A stretch of 64,000 bases of DNA, from contig CAZJRD010000004.1 in assembly GCA_964548365.1 (NCBI GenBank), positions 1-64,000 on the forward strand, given 5' to 3'. Source of the stretch: B46-G9 sp964548365. GTDB taxonomy: Bacteria; Desulfobacterota; DSM-4660; Desulfatiglandales; Desulfatiglandaceae. Numbering within the stretch: position 1 is the stretch's first letter; the number at the start of each line of letters is the position of its first letter. The position numbers and the translations under genes are program-made. Positions 52,416 to 62,007 of the stretch are shown in pieces. The notes beneath the pieces are model-generated. The model ran no database searches. It was not told the DNA's origin and was given only the letters and a program-made list of their open reading frames with translations.

Positions 52416-53672
52416 TCAAAACGCCAGGTGCTGAGCGTCAAGCATTTCCCGGCTGAAAGGCCCCAGCGTTGCCAGGAAAACCATGCCGTCGCGAAAAATA
52501 TCTTTTGCCACCGCGATGATCTCGTCAAGAGTTACTTTCTGCATACGGTCAAACAGTTCCTCGTAACTGAAATAACGATGAAAAACAATTTCATTCTTTG
52601 CAATCCACATCATTCTATTATCGGGATTCTCAGACGAAAGGTAGATCCCCCCCTCAAGATGCTCTTTCGCCGCCGCAAGATCGTCTGGAGTCAGATCGCC
52701 TTTCTGAATCTTGTGGATTTCGTTCTGAACAGTCTCAAGTGCAGGATTGATTTTCTCGTTACCGGTCGCGAGATAGATCCCAAACATCCCTGAGTCACAA
52801 TAGGTGGAATGAAACGAGTACACGTTGTACGCAAGCCCCCGTTTTTCCCGAATTTCCTGGAACAGCCGCGAGCTCATGTTCCCTCCCAGGAGAATGTTGA
52901 AAAGCGCGCAAGCGTATCGTCGATCATCCTTCATGGACGGGGCATCGGCACCCAGGCACAGGTGGACCTGTTCATGGTCTTTCTCCTGGCATGAAACCCC
53001 GGAATGTGAAGACGGAGGTATCCGGTCCTTTGCCAAACCTCCCGGCTCCAGACCCTCAAAGAGGGGCCTGAGATAGGATACCAGGGTCTCGTGCTGAATA
53101 TTCCCGGCAGCTGATACGAGGACGTTTTCCGGGCCATAACATCGGCCCATATACTCGAGGATAGTCTCTTTCCCGATCTCCGCCATTGTCTCATTACTTC
53201 CAAGGATTGGAAGGCCCAGAGGATGGTTTCTCCAGAATCCGCGGTTCAGAAGAACATGCACATTTTCATCCGGGTTGTCTTCCACCATGCTGATTTCCTG
53301 GAGAATAACCTGTCGCTCCCGTTCCATTTCAAGGGGGTCAAAAATGGAATTGAGGAAAATATCAGAAAGGATATCGGCCAGCTGATCAAAATGCTTCCCC
53401 AGAACCCGCGCGTGGAAACAGGTGTTCTCTTTTCCCGTGAAGGCGTTGGACATACCCCCGATGCTGTCCAGCTCTTTTGCAATCTGGTACGTGGAGCGAT
53501 TGCGCGTCCCCTTGAATACCATGTGCTCGATAAAATGGGATATGCCGTTCTGCTTGGGCTCTTCATCTCTTGAACCGACATTGACCCAGATCCCGAGGGA
53601 AACGGACTTCAGATGATCCAGCTCTTCGGAGATGATCCTGAGCCCATTTTCAAGAACCGTCTTATGATACAT
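52416..53672 (-). CDS. M16-family zinc metalloprotease (processing-peptidase type)
   Basis: The 418-residue protein begins YHKTVLENGLRIISEELDH and has the inverted zinc motif HFIEH (H46, E49, H50) and the more distal glutamate region NPDENVHVLL-NR, with the C-terminal M16 domain (REKRGLAYNVYSFHSTY) present in full. The ATG at 53672 overlaps the pnp stop by 11 bases and follows GGGAGAG; the open frame reaches 53735 inside pnp. Adjacent to pnp in many bacteria, where it is annotated PqqL- or PepR-like; substrates are unknown. Cytoplasmic by lack of signal. Confidence 0.88.
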   Translation of the reverse strand: MYHKTVLENGLRIISEELDHLKSVSLGIWVNVGSRDEEPKQNGISHFIEHMVFKGTRNRSTYQIAKELDSIGGMSNAFTGKENTCFHARVLGKHFDQLADILSDIFLNSIFDPLEMERERQVILQEISMVEDNPDENVHVLLNRGFWRNHPLGLPILGSNETMAEIGKETILEYMGRCYGPENVLVSAAGNIQHETLVSYLRPLFEGLEPGGLAKDRIPPSSHSGVSCQEKDHEQVHLCLGADAPSMKDDRRYACALFNILLGGNMSSRLFQEIREKRGLAYNVYSFHSTYCDSGMFGIYLATGNEKINPALETVQNEIHKIQKGDLTPDDLAAAKEHLEGGIYLSSENPDNRMMWIAKNEIVFHRYFSYEELFDRMQKVTLDEIIAVAKDIFRDGMVFLATLGPFSREMLDAQHLAF

Positions 53673-55761
53673 CGTCCGGATTCTCTCCCAGTGCGGCCTT
53701 TCTGGAAAGACGAATCTTCCCGCGCTCATCCACATCGAGGACTTTCACCAGAACCTCGTCACCTTCCTTCAGCACATCCGTAACTTTTTCCACCCGACCG
53801 TTATCCAGCTGGGATATGTGAACCAGCCCATCGGTACCGGGCAGAATTTCTACAAATGCGCCGAAATCCATGATCTTCCGGACTTTTCCCATGTAAAGCT
53901 TCCCGATTTCGGCTTCCTTGACAATCTCATTGATCATTTCTACAGCCGCGTCCGCACTTTCCTGGTCTGCCGCGGCAATGACCACATTCCCGTCATCATC
54001 CACTTCAACACGGGCGCCGGAATCCGCGGTGATCTGCTTAATCATCTTTCCGCCCGGGCCGATGAGAGACCTTATTTTTTCTGTCTTAATCTCCATACGG
54101 ATAACAACCGGTGCATATTGGGAAACCTGTGTTCTTGCCTGCTGGATGATGTCATTCATCTTCTCGAGAATAAAAAGACGTCCTTCCCGGGCCTGCTCAA
54201 GGGCCTTCCTGAGAATGTCACTGGTTATTCCATCCATTTTAATATCCATCTGGAGGGCAGTGATGCCGTCCCGGGTACCCGTCACTTTGAAATCCATATC
54301 GCCGTAATGGTCTTCATCACCTAGGATGTCCGTAAGTACTACTACTTTCTCACTGTCGGAGACCAGTCCCATAGCCACACCTGCCACCGGTTCCTTGAGC
54401 GGAACGCCGGCATCCATGAGAGACAGGGAGGCGCCGCATACAGTAGCCATGGATGATGAACCGTTCGATTCCATGATCTCGGAGACAACCCTCGTGCAAT
54501 AGGCGAACTCATCCTTGGTTGGCATGACCGGTATCAGGGCACGCCTTGCAAGGGCTCCATGTCCGATTTCCCTGCGGCCGGGTCCCCCGAGTCTTTTTGC
54601 CTCGCCCACACTGTACGGTGGAAAATTATAGTGGAGGAGGAAGGACCTGAAACGGTCTCCATAAATTGATTCGATCTTCTGTTCGTCATACTCGGTTCCG
54701 AGGGTGGTCAGGACCATGGCCTGGGTCTCACCCCTGGTGAAAAGGGAGGAACCGTGGACACGGGGAAGAATCCCCACCACACACTCTATGGGCCGTACCT
54801 CGGTAAACGAGCGCCCATCGATTCGGCGGTTGTCCTTCAGGATCATGTTTCGCACCAGGTCCCGTTCCAGATCGTGGAGAGCTTCCCGTATAGTCGCGCG
54901 CCGGTTCTCATCCTCGTCCCCAAGCTGTTCCAGGATAGCCTGCTGCGTGTCTTCCCTCTTTTTCTGGCGTTCCAGCTTATCTGCCGTAGTGATCACTTCC
55001 CGCATGAGAGGGGTTGCAGCCTCTGAAATCTGTTCGAGAAATGGTTCATCAAGGGAAACCTCGGGAACCATCCTTTTCTCTTTCCCCACTGATTTCTTCA
55101 GGTCTTCCTGCAGATCCAGCATGGGTTGAATGGCCTCATGCCCGAAGAAGATGGCATCGACCATGTCCGCCTCGGAGACGAACTTCCCACCTCCTTCAAC
55201 CATGACAACGGCACTACGGTTTCCTGCCACAATGAGGTTGATATCGGCATCCTGCAGCTGGCTCACCGTAGGATTCACAATTAACTGACCATCGAGCCGA
55301 CCTACACGAACACCTGCAATGGGCCCCTTAAAAGGGATATCTGAGACTTCAAGCGCTGCTGAAGCCCCCAGGATTGCAAGTACATCCCCCTCATTTTCCT
55401 TGTCCGTAGACAGCACCGACGCTATCACTTGCGTCTCGAAATGGTAATTATCGGGAAAAAGAGGCCTGAGGGGCCTATCGATCAAGCGAGCAGTCAACGT
55501 CTCTTTCTCGCTTGGTCGGCCTATATCTCTTCGGAAAAAATTTCCCGGTATGCGCCCACCGGCATACGACATCTCCTGGTATTCAACTGTAAGGGGAAGG
55601 AAATCAATTCCTTCCCGCACCTGATTTGTGGAAACAGCGGTAACAAGGACAACCGTCTCTCCCAGGGTTACAACTGCTGATCCACTGGCCTGTTTGGCGA
55701 TGCGACCCGTTTCCACATAGAGTTTCCGCCCGTCCAATTCCATGGAACGATTTTGTATCAT
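53662..55761 (-). CDS. pnp: Polynucleotide phosphorylase
   Basis: The 699-residue 3'-5' phosphorolytic exoribonuclease has two RNase PH domains (N-terminal GRIPGNFFRRDIGRPSEKE; second with FPPYSVGEAKRLGGPGRREI and DILGDEDHYGDMDFKVTGT), an all-helical linker, a KH domain (IRSLIGPGGKMIKQI, about 555-615) and a C-terminal S1 domain (MGKVRKIMDFGAFVEILPG). It degrades mRNA and is part of the degradosome in many bacteria. The rpsO-pnp order with 54 bases between is the conserved arrangement. Full length for the family. Confidence 0.97.
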   Translation of the reverse strand: MIQNRSMELDGRKLYVETGRIAKQASGSAVVTLGETVVLVTAVSTNQVREGIDFLPLTVEYQEMSYAGGRIPGNFFRRDIGRPSEKETLTARLIDRPLRPLFPDNYHFETQVIASVLSTDKENEGDVLAILGASAALEVSDIPFKGPIAGVRVGRLDGQLIVNPTVSQLQDADINLIVAGNRSAVVMVEGGGKFVSEADMVDAIFFGHEAIQPMLDLQEDLKKSVGKEKRMVPEVSLDEPFLEQISEAATPLMREVITTADKLERQKKREDTQQAILEQLGDEDENRRATIREALHDLERDLVRNMILKDNRRIDGRSFTEVRPIECVVGILPRVHGSSLFTRGETQAMVLTTLGTEYDEQKIESIYGDRFRSFLLHYNFPPYSVGEAKRLGGPGRREIGHGALARRALIPVMPTKDEFAYCTRVVSEIMESNGSSSMATVCGASLSLMDAGVPLKEPVAGVAMGLVSDSEKVVVLTDILGDEDHYGDMDFKVTGTRDGITALQMDIKMDGITSDILRKALEQAREGRLFILEKMNDIIQQARTQVSQYAPVVIRMEIKTEKIRSLIGPGGKMIKQITADSGARVEVDDDGNVVIAAADQESADAAVEMINEIVKEAEIGKLYMGKVRKIMDFGAFVEILPGTDGLVHISQLDNGRVEKVTDVLKEGDEVLVKVLDVDERGKIRLSRKAALGENPDDVS

Positions 55762-55815
55762 TTTTCTGTACTTCCTTTCACTTTACAAAATAACTGTTCA
55801 CGCGGGGCTCGCGAA

Positions 55816-56085
55816 TTACTTTCGAATGCCGAGTTCTTTGATAATAATTCTATAACGCTCAACATTGATCTTTTTCAGGTAATTCAAAAGCCTGCGCCTC
55901 TGGCCGACCAGCTTCAAGAGACCACGCCTTGAATGGTGGTCTTTCTTGTGTACCTTGAAGTGATCCGTCAGATATTTGATCCGATTGCTCAAAAGGGCAA
56001 TCTGAACCTCTGGTGACCCTGTGTCATTATCATGCAGTTTGAATTTTCTAATAATTTCCTTTTTGTTTTCGGCCGTTAGAACCAC
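55816..56085 (-). CDS. rpsO: Ribosomal protein S15
   Basis: The 89-residue protein is the standard length for bacterial S15 and carries the 16S rRNA-binding signature LTDHFKVHKKDHHSRRGLL followed by LVGQRRRLLNYLKK. The start is GTG at 56085, with AAGGAGGAG about 7 bases upstream. It lies between truB (47 bases) and pnp (54 bases) as in many bacteria. S15 often autoregulates through its mRNA leader; only 47 bases separate it from truB and I could not recognise the fold. Confidence 0.97.
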   Translation of the reverse strand: MVLTAENKKEIIRKFKLHDNDTGSPEVQIALLSNRIKYLTDHFKVHKKDHHSRRGLLKLVGQRRRLLNYLKKINVERYRIIIKELGIRK

Positions 56086-56132
56086 TTTTTGCTCCTCCTT
56101 CTATCAATAATGGCTGCCAAAAATGCTCACTC

Positions 56133-57053
56133 TCAGAGAAAAACCCTGACCAATTTCGCTTTGATACCCTGTGTTTTTTCCTCATACACGCTCGCCACAG
56201 CGATCAATTCATTCTCTTTTGTAATCTTCACATATCCGCTCACCTCATTCTCTGCAGAAAATCCATCCTGCAACTCATTCCAGGCCGGTTGATACCCCTG
56301 CCTGATTTTCCTGGCAAGGGCCGCATCCACTTCCACTTCCGTCATTCCGGGTAATGCCTCGTTCAGGGGAATCGCCTCTCTTTCCAGAACTGCAGGATCG
56401 CAGCCCCTTTTGAACGTCCCTGAAGCGATGGCGCTTTCCACTTGGAATCCGCCGCTTGCAATTCTCCTCAGCGCCGTCAGGTGGGCTCCGGTGCCCAGGC
56501 TTTTCCCCAGGTCTGCGAACAGGCTCCGTACATAGGTTCCTGCAGAGCAACGAACACGGAGAGTCACAAAGGGAAGATCCGCAGAGAGCGCCTCCAAGGA
56601 TTCTATAAAAACGCTCCTCTTGGGTAAATCGAATGATGCTCCTTTTCGCGCCAGCCGGTAGGCGCGTTGTCCCTTTACTCTCACCGCTGAGAACCTGGGC
56701 GGTCGCTGCTCGATTTCTCCCAGAAACTGCCGGCAGGCCTTATCCAGTTTACTGGTAATCCATTCGGGCACCGGTCTTTCCGCGAGAATTTCTCCCGTGG
56801 AATCGAGGGTGTCTGTTTCTATTCCGAGCCGAAGGGTTCCTTCATAAACCTTCACTTGCGACATGATCCATTGAGAAAGCTTTGTTCCCTGCCCCAACAG
56901 GATGATCAGGAGGCCTGTCGCAAGGGGATCAAGGGTCCCGGCATGGCCCACCTTTCGGACAGGAAGGACCTGACGGATACTCCTGATCACATCAAATGAA
57001 ATCACCCCTTCCGCCTTGTCAACCAGAAGAATCCCGTCAACTGGGTGTCCCAT
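56133..57053 (-). CDS. truB: tRNA pseudouridine(55) synthase
   Basis: The 306-residue enzyme makes pseudouridine-55 in the T loop of tRNAs. The catalytic aspartate D42 is in GHAGTLDPLATGLL; further motifs are YEGTLRLGIETDTLD, RPPRFSAVRVKGQRAYRLAR and CSAGTYVRSLFADLG. The C-terminal ~70 residues resemble a PUA-like tail. The ATG overlaps the end of the DHH phosphoesterase by 17 bases, so translation is coupled. Confidence 0.95.
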   Translation of the reverse strand: MGHPVDGILLVDKAEGVISFDVIRSIRQVLPVRKVGHAGTLDPLATGLLIILLGQGTKLSQWIMSQVKVYEGTLRLGIETDTLDSTGEILAERPVPEWITSKLDKACRQFLGEIEQRPPRFSAVRVKGQRAYRLARKGASFDLPKRSVFIESLEALSADLPFVTLRVRCSAGTYVRSLFADLGKSLGTGAHLTALRRIASGGFQVESAIASGTFKRGCDPAVLEREAIPLNEALPGMTEVEVDAALARKIRQGYQPAWNELQDGFSAENEVSGYVKITKENELIAVASVYEEKTQGIKAKLVRVFL

Positions 57054-58023
57054 CTAAATACCGAACTGCTTCATTCAGAAATTCTCTCTTCACCACGTCG
57101 ATAGGCCCCTTGCGCTCAAAACCCGCTGCCCTGGCATGTCCTCCTCCTCCAAAATGGACTGCCAACTCCGCCACATCAACATAATTATTGGAACGAAGGC
57201 TGAACTTCCATCCCTTCTTCTCCACCTCCCGGATAACCACGGAAACTTCCACTCCGGTGACGAACCGTGGGTAGTCAACAAAACGCTCGCTATCAATTCT
57301 CCTCGCGCCGGTCTCCTGGAACATCCGGGAAGTGATGGTCATGAGCCCGATTTTTCCGTCCTCGTAAAATTCCAGTGTTCCCAGAACCGCCTGAAGGAGA
57401 TTCAATCTCGAAACAGAATATCCTTCCAGGACGATCCTGGAGATCTCCCAGGGTGATGCCCCCAAATCCACCAATTCGGCCGCTATCTCCAGGGTGCGGG
57501 AACTCGTATTTTGATACCTGAAAGACCCGGTGTCCGTCTGGATAGCCGCGAAAAGGTTGTTCGCGGTCATGGCTTCCAGTGGAAGCTCTGCACGCTTCAA
57601 AATCTGGTAGACCAATTCACCGGTTGAAGAGCTTTTTGGATCCACCAGGTTGATATCAGCAAAAAAATCATTTGTCTTGTGATGATCTATGCAGACAATA
57701 GGCTCCTTTCGGTCGACCACAGAACGGAGTGATCCCATTCTCTGGAGCTCTCCGCAGTCCAGTACGAACAACGCGTCAAATTGACTGTCTGCAGCAAAAG
57801 CCTGGACAACCCGGTCTGCTTCGGGCAATAAGCTCAATGGCGACTCAAGAGGCTCCGGGGTCACCATGATAGCCTTTTTGCCCGCTCGACTCAGGGAAGT
57901 GCCGAGGCCGAGCATGGACCCGATGCCGTCTGCATCCGGGTCAACGTGAGTGGTCATCAGGAACCTTTTTCCCCGTTGCAAAACGTCTACGATCTTGCTT
58001 TCAGCTTCTTCCTTATTCATCAT
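57037..58023 (-). CDS. DHH/DHHA1 phosphoesterase, NrnA-like oligoribonuclease/pAp phosphatase
   Basis: The 328-residue protein has the DHH domain with HVDPDADGIGSMLGLG, the acidic VLDCGELQRMG, the DHH triad in CIDHHKTNDFF and DTGSFRYQNTS, and the C-terminal DHHA1 motif GGGGHARAAGF. It matches NrnA, which degrades short RNA oligonucleotides and dephosphorylates 3'-phosphoadenosine-5'-phosphate, the by-product of sulfate assimilation. It overlaps rbfA by 11 bases (ATGATGAATAA) and truB by 17 bases. Position between rbfA and truB is conserved in Desulfobacterota. Confidence 0.9.
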   Translation of the reverse strand: MMNKEEAESKIVDVLQRGKRFLMTTHVDPDADGIGSMLGLGTSLSRAGKKAIMVTPEPLESPLSLLPEADRVVQAFAADSQFDALFVLDCGELQRMGSLRSVVDRKEPIVCIDHHKTNDFFADINLVDPKSSSTGELVYQILKRAELPLEAMTANNLFAAIQTDTGSFRYQNTSSRTLEIAAELVDLGASPWEISRIVLEGYSVSRLNLLQAVLGTLEFYEDGKIGLMTITSRMFQETGARRIDSERFVDYPRFVTGVEVSVVIREVEKKGWKFSLRSNNYVDVAELAVHFGGGGHARAAGFERKGPIDVVKREFLNEAVRYLDGTPS

Positions 58024-58363
58024 CCTTCAGTCCGTCCAAAATTTGTTCCATATGACTTCCCGCAGCAAGCGAGGTGTCGTGAATAAATCTCATTTCAGGC
58101 ACATACCGGAGAGACAATCGGACCCCGATCTCCCGCTTGATAAATCCCTTGGCACTCTCCATTCCCGCCTGTGCCAGCGTTACCTGGTTTTCTTCACCCA
58201 GGACGCTGAAATAGACCCTCGCCTGTTTCAAGTCATTGCTGAGACGAATTCCTGTCAGGGTCACACTGCTGACCCGTGGGTCGTTTACTTTTTCGAGGAG
58301 CAGGTACGCCATCTCATGCAAGATCTGCTCACCCACTTGTCTGGCCCTTCTGCCCGGTAACAT
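58013..58363 (-). CDS. rbfA: Ribosome-binding factor A
   Basis: The 116-residue KH-like protein assists 30S maturation. It shows the family pattern RRARQVGEQILHEMAYLLLE, DPRVSSVTLTGIRLSNDLKQ, ARVYFSVLG and SLRYVPEMRFIHDTS. The start is ATG at 58363. It lies downstream of the palindromic element at 58415-58647, which separates it from the DUF503 gene, whereas elsewhere in this operon genes are nearly contiguous. Confidence 0.94.
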   Translation of the reverse strand: MLPGRRARQVGEQILHEMAYLLLEKVNDPRVSSVTLTGIRLSNDLKQARVYFSVLGEENQVTLAQAGMESAKGFIKREIGVRLSLRYVPEMRFIHDTSLAAGSHMEQILDGLKDDE

Positions 58364-58414
58364 CGCTCACTCCGCATTTTCACTTCATCTCATTCATTCT
58401 AAAAAATATCCTTT

Positions 58415-58647
58415 ACCACAGAGTCACTGAGAACACAGAGTTTACCTCTTTTGTCCGATCGCGAGAGCCCGATCGGACAAAAGGAAAACTGTTCCTAAAA
58501 AACCAGAGTCAACTCATTCACCTATTTTGCATTCTTCCTCATCAATTTCTATGAAAACTGTTGAAACGTGCTGTCTCCTTGTTTGTTCCGAAAGTTTTCG
58601 GGACAAACAAGGAAGGTTGTTCTCTGTGCTCTCCGTGGCTCCGTGGT
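58415..58647. repeat. MITE-like palindromic element in the infB-rbfA gap
   Basis: The 233-base block is bounded by 26-base inverted repeats with 22 matches (ACCACAGAGTCACTGAGAAC... at 58415-58440; its complement at 58622-58647). Inside are two long hairpins: CTTTTGTCCGATCG / CGATCGGACAAAAG (58448-58461 and 58470-58483, perfect 14 bp) and CCTTGTTTGTTCCGAAA / TTTCGGGACAAACAAGG (58577-58593 and 58596-58612, one wobble). Repeats of the ACCACGGAGACACGGAG kind are widespread in environmental bacterial genomes. No coding frame is supported. Confidence 0.78.
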
Positions 58648-58707
58648 GGACAATCACAGCCTGATTAAGCCCCCTCTGAATGAATAACAATGCTGAGCCT
58701 TACCGCC

Positions 58708-58995
58708 TCAGATGTTCAAAATATCCATGTCCGTTTCGATCATCTGCGCCAGACAAAGTGAGTCGAGAAAATCTAAAACATGGTTCAGGGACGAATCAAT
58801 GTGACGCCTATCATTCCCAACGGTCGCTATTCCCAGTTCGATCCGCTGCCACTTGTCATTGGACCCGGTCTCCGCGATCGCCATGTTAAAGCGGGCCTTC
58901 ACCTTATCAGTCATGCTCCTGACGACTTTTCTCTTTCCCTTCAAAGAGCGATTCTCGGGGAGATAAAATACTATTTTTAGTATCCCCACCACCAT
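58708..58995 (-). CDS. DUF503 (YlxP-like) family protein
   Basis: The 95-residue protein matches DUF503: VVGILKIVFYLPENRSLKGK followed by RKVVRSMTDKVKARFNMAIAE and WQRIELGIATVGND. The family is small, soluble and nearly always encoded next to infB and rbfA; its function is unproven, though a link with ribosome assembly or RNA binding is assumed. It begins 5 bases after infB and its stop is 60 bases from the palindromic element. Confidence 0.88.
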   Translation of the reverse strand: MVVGILKIVFYLPENRSLKGKRKVVRSMTDKVKARFNMAIAETGSNDKWQRIELGIATVGNDRRHIDSSLNHVLDFLDSLCLAQMIETDMDILNI

Positions 58996-59000
58996 ACGAT

Positions 59001-61667
59001 CTACAGTTCAGCCTCGACCTCTTTCAAATGGTAGAACTCCAGCACATCCCCGGGCTTTATATCCTGGAAATTCTCAAGACCAACTCCGCACTCATATCCA
59101 GTTTGGACTTCCTTCACATCGTCTTTGAACCGCTTGAGAGATGCAATTTTCCCGTCAAAAACAACAACGTCGTCACGCAGGAGGCGAACCTTTGCATTCC
59201 TTTCAATATGCCCGTCTGTGACATAACTTCCTGCCACGGTCCCCACTTTGGGAAGGTGAAAAATATCCTTTACCTGTGCCCTTCCGATAACATCTTCTTC
59301 AAAGACCGGTTCCAGGAGCCCCGTCATGGCATCTCTGATGTCCTGGAGTGCGTTGTAAATAACATCATAGTACCTGATATCCACATTCTCTTTTTCGGCA
59401 ATGGTGACGACCCGTGGATTCGCCCGCACATTAAAACCTATAATCACAGCTCCCGAAGCCGAAGCCAGCATCACATCCGATTCCGCAATGGCACCGGTGG
59501 CGACGTGGATAATGTGCAGCTTTACATTTTCAGTGCTCAGCTTCTCCAGAGAACTTGACAGTGCCTCCAAGGACCCCTGCACATCGGCCTTCAGCACAAT
59601 GTTCAACTCCTTTATTTCGCCTTCCTTGATTCGCTCAAAAAGATCGTCAAGGCTCACAATGCCGGTTCTCATTACCTCGTGTTTTTTCTTTTCTTCTACC
59701 CGGTGTCCTATGACCTGTTTTGCGGTTTTTTCATCAGGAACGACGATGAATTCATCTCCCGCCATGGGCACCCCGGAAATTCCGTAAATCTCAACAGGGA
59801 AGGAAGGCCCGGCGGTGGTAAATTTTTCCCCCCGATGGTTAGTCATGGCCCGTACCCGCCCATAGTGCTCGCCGCAGATAAAATATTGTCCGGTTTTGAG
59901 ATTCCCCGTCTTGATGAGGACAGTGGCCACTGGTCCCCTGCTCTTGTCCAGCCTTGCTTCGATAATGCTTCCCCTTGCGGGTTTGTTCGGGTTCCCCCTC
60001 AGTTCCAGCATCTCAGACTGAAGCAGGATCAACCCCAGCAAATCATCGATGCCCTCTCCGCTCTTGGCAGAAATTTCCCCGAAAATAGTCTCACCACCCC
60101 ACTCTTCCGGAGCAAGATCAAGTTCGGCCAGCTCTCGCCTCACCTTTTCCGGGTCAGCATCGGGCTTGTCGATCTTATTGATTGCAACGACAATGGGGAT
60201 ACCTGCAGCACGGGCATGGTTTATAGCCTCTTTTGTCTGAGGCATCACGCCGTCGTCAGCAGCCACTACCAGTACAATCAGGTCGGTTACCTTCGCACCA
60301 CGGGCACGCATCGCGGTAAAGGCCTCGTGGCCGGGGGTATCAAGAAACACGATGTCCCCTCTCTCGGTCTTTACGTAATAGGCGCCGATATGCTGGGTAA
60401 TTCCTCCCGATTCACCTCCGATAATATTTGACTTTCTGATATAGTCCAGCAAGGAGGTCTTCCCATGGTCCACGTGGCCCATTATCGTCACGACCGGCGG
60501 CCTCGAAACAAGGTCCTCTTCCAGGTCTTCCTCTTCCGCAATCAAGCGCTCTTCCTGAAAAGACCCAAGTTCCAATTCATACCCATATTCATCAGCAACC
60601 AATGCTGCTGTCTCAAAATCGATGGCTTGATTGATATTCGCAACAACCCCCAACACCAATAACGTCTTGATCAGGTCGGTTCCCTTGGCGCCCATGGCAC
60701 GGGCAAGCTCAGCAACAGTAACAACCTCCTGCACTTTAATTCGCCGTTTAATGGCCTTCGGAACGGTAATTTCCGTGTGCTTCTGTCCCCTCTGGGCCTC
60801 TTTTGCTTTTCTTGCGCCTTTCTTGCCCTTTCTTTTGGGCCCCTTCCCTTCGTAGAGGTCAGCACGTTCGAAAATTTCCTTCTTTTTATGCCGAATCCCG
60901 ATCTTGGGGATTTCCTTTTCTTTTTCAGCCTTCCCTTTCTTCTTTCTCTTCTTGGAGGGTTTTGCCTTTATTGCCTCCTCCGCCACTTCCTTGGCAATCT
61001 CCAGCGGAGTAACGGCTGAAATCTTTTTTCTCTTAGCGGGCTCCGCCTCCTTGACTTCTTTCATCTCACGAATGACTGCCCGAAGAGGTCCTTCCTCGGG
61101 CCGCATTATTATCTTGGCGGGTTGCTCCCGTTTCTTTTTCTTTATCTTCTTGGTTTTTGCTTTTCCCAGCGCCTTTTCCTCAGCAGTTTCTTCCTCCCCT
61201 TTCTCCGGAAGGACCGTCTTGACTTCCACCTCTCCCGCCTGTTTGGTCCCTGTGGATTCCTCAAGCTTCTCGTCAACCGCCGGTTTTCCAGAATCGACAG
61301 CTTTCTCACCAACGACTGAGGGAACTTCGGTCACTTGCTCCCCTTCAGGAACCGTCACCGTCTCTTTTCCTGCCTCTTCCGGTACCCCTTCAGAGGGGGG
61401 CTCTTCTTCCACCTTGATTTCAGGAGCCTTCTTCTCCACTTCGACCCGCTTCTTTCGGCGCCGTATGATCGTGGGCTTGATCCTTTTTTCCTCGACAACC
61501 TCGGCGACTGCACCGGAAACAATCTTCCGGGCCTGAACAGCATTCTGCTCATCAAGCGTACTCATATAATTCTTAATATCCATACCCCCGGTCTGGAGCT
61601 TTTGAACAAGTTCCTTGCTATCCAGGTTTAGCTCCCGAGCCAGTTCGTAGACCCTCACTTTAGCCAT
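59001..61667 (-). CDS. infB: Translation initiation factor IF-2
   Basis: The 888-residue GTPase delivers initiator tRNA to the 30S subunit. An IF2-N domain (VRVYELARELNLDSKELVQ) is followed by a long Lys/Glu/Ala-rich, low-complexity linker (about 60-300), a second IF2-N region (VQEVVTVAELARAMG), the G domain from about residue 397 (GHVDHGKTS, DTPGHEAF, NKID) and the C-terminal domains including GLLEPVFEEDVIGRAQVKDIF. The ATG at 61667 is preceded by GGGGGATT; an upstream start at 61679 is open but adds GDC residues outside the family pattern. Confidence 0.96.
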   Translation of the reverse strand: MAKVRVYELARELNLDSKELVQKLQTGGMDIKNYMSTLDEQNAVQARKIVSGAVAEVVEEKRIKPTIIRRRKKRVEVEKKAPEIKVEEEPPSEGVPEEAGKETVTVPEGEQVTEVPSVVGEKAVDSGKPAVDEKLEESTGTKQAGEVEVKTVLPEKGEEETAEEKALGKAKTKKIKKKKREQPAKIIMRPEEGPLRAVIREMKEVKEAEPAKRKKISAVTPLEIAKEVAEEAIKAKPSKKRKKKGKAEKEKEIPKIGIRHKKKEIFERADLYEGKGPKRKGKKGARKAKEAQRGQKHTEITVPKAIKRRIKVQEVVTVAELARAMGAKGTDLIKTLLVLGVVANINQAIDFETAALVADEYGYELELGSFQEERLIAEEEDLEEDLVSRPPVVTIMGHVDHGKTSLLDYIRKSNIIGGESGGITQHIGAYYVKTERGDIVFLDTPGHEAFTAMRARGAKVTDLIVLVVAADDGVMPQTKEAINHARAAGIPIVVAINKIDKPDADPEKVRRELAELDLAPEEWGGETIFGEISAKSGEGIDDLLGLILLQSEMLELRGNPNKPARGSIIEARLDKSRGPVATVLIKTGNLKTGQYFICGEHYGRVRAMTNHRGEKFTTAGPSFPVEIYGISGVPMAGDEFIVVPDEKTAKQVIGHRVEEKKKHEVMRTGIVSLDDLFERIKEGEIKELNIVLKADVQGSLEALSSSLEKLSTENVKLHIIHVATGAIAESDVMLASASGAVIIGFNVRANPRVVTIAEKENVDIRYYDVIYNALQDIRDAMTGLLEPVFEEDVIGRAQVKDIFHLPKVGTVAGSYVTDGHIERNAKVRLLRDDVVVFDGKIASLKRFKDDVKEVQTGYECGVGLENFQDIKPGDVLEFYHLKEVEAEL

Positions 61668-61718
61668 ACAATCCCCCAAAAATGATTCCTACAACCTCAC
61701 CAAGTTCCCTGTGCAATC

Positions 61719-61946
61719 TCAGATCCTTTTCCTGAATGCCCTGGCGAGGCGTCTTCTCTCCCTGAGAAGCTCGATGCAACGCGCTTCATTACAGACATAG
61801 GCTCCCCGACCGGGAGCGCTACCGCTTCTATCTATGACCAACCTCCCACGTTCACTCAACACAAGACGAATCATGGACTTTTTGCTCCCCTTCCGGCCAC
61901 ACGATATGCATGTGCGAATCGGGATATGCCCTTTCCCCTTACTCAT
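61719..61946 (-). CDS. YlxR-type (DUF448) RNA-binding protein
   Basis: The 75-residue protein shows the YlxR signature IPIRTCISCGRKGSKKSMIR and GRGAYVCNEARCIELL, with the two CxxC-like cysteine pairs, and ends in a basic RRRLARAFRKR. It lies between nusA and infB, the standard location. Members bind nucleic acid, and some bind RNase P or act as regulators. The ATG at 61946 fits the family start; the frame is open to a TTG at 62000 without family similarity. Confidence 0.87.
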   Translation of the reverse strand: MSKGKGHIPIRTCISCGRKGSKKSMIRLVLSERGRLVIDRSGSAPGRGAYVCNEARCIELLRERRRLARAFRKRI

Positions 61947-62007
61947 ATCGTCTTGAACATTTCCCCTTGAAAACCGCCCGGTAATTTGACCGGGGAACAA
62001 ACAGTTT

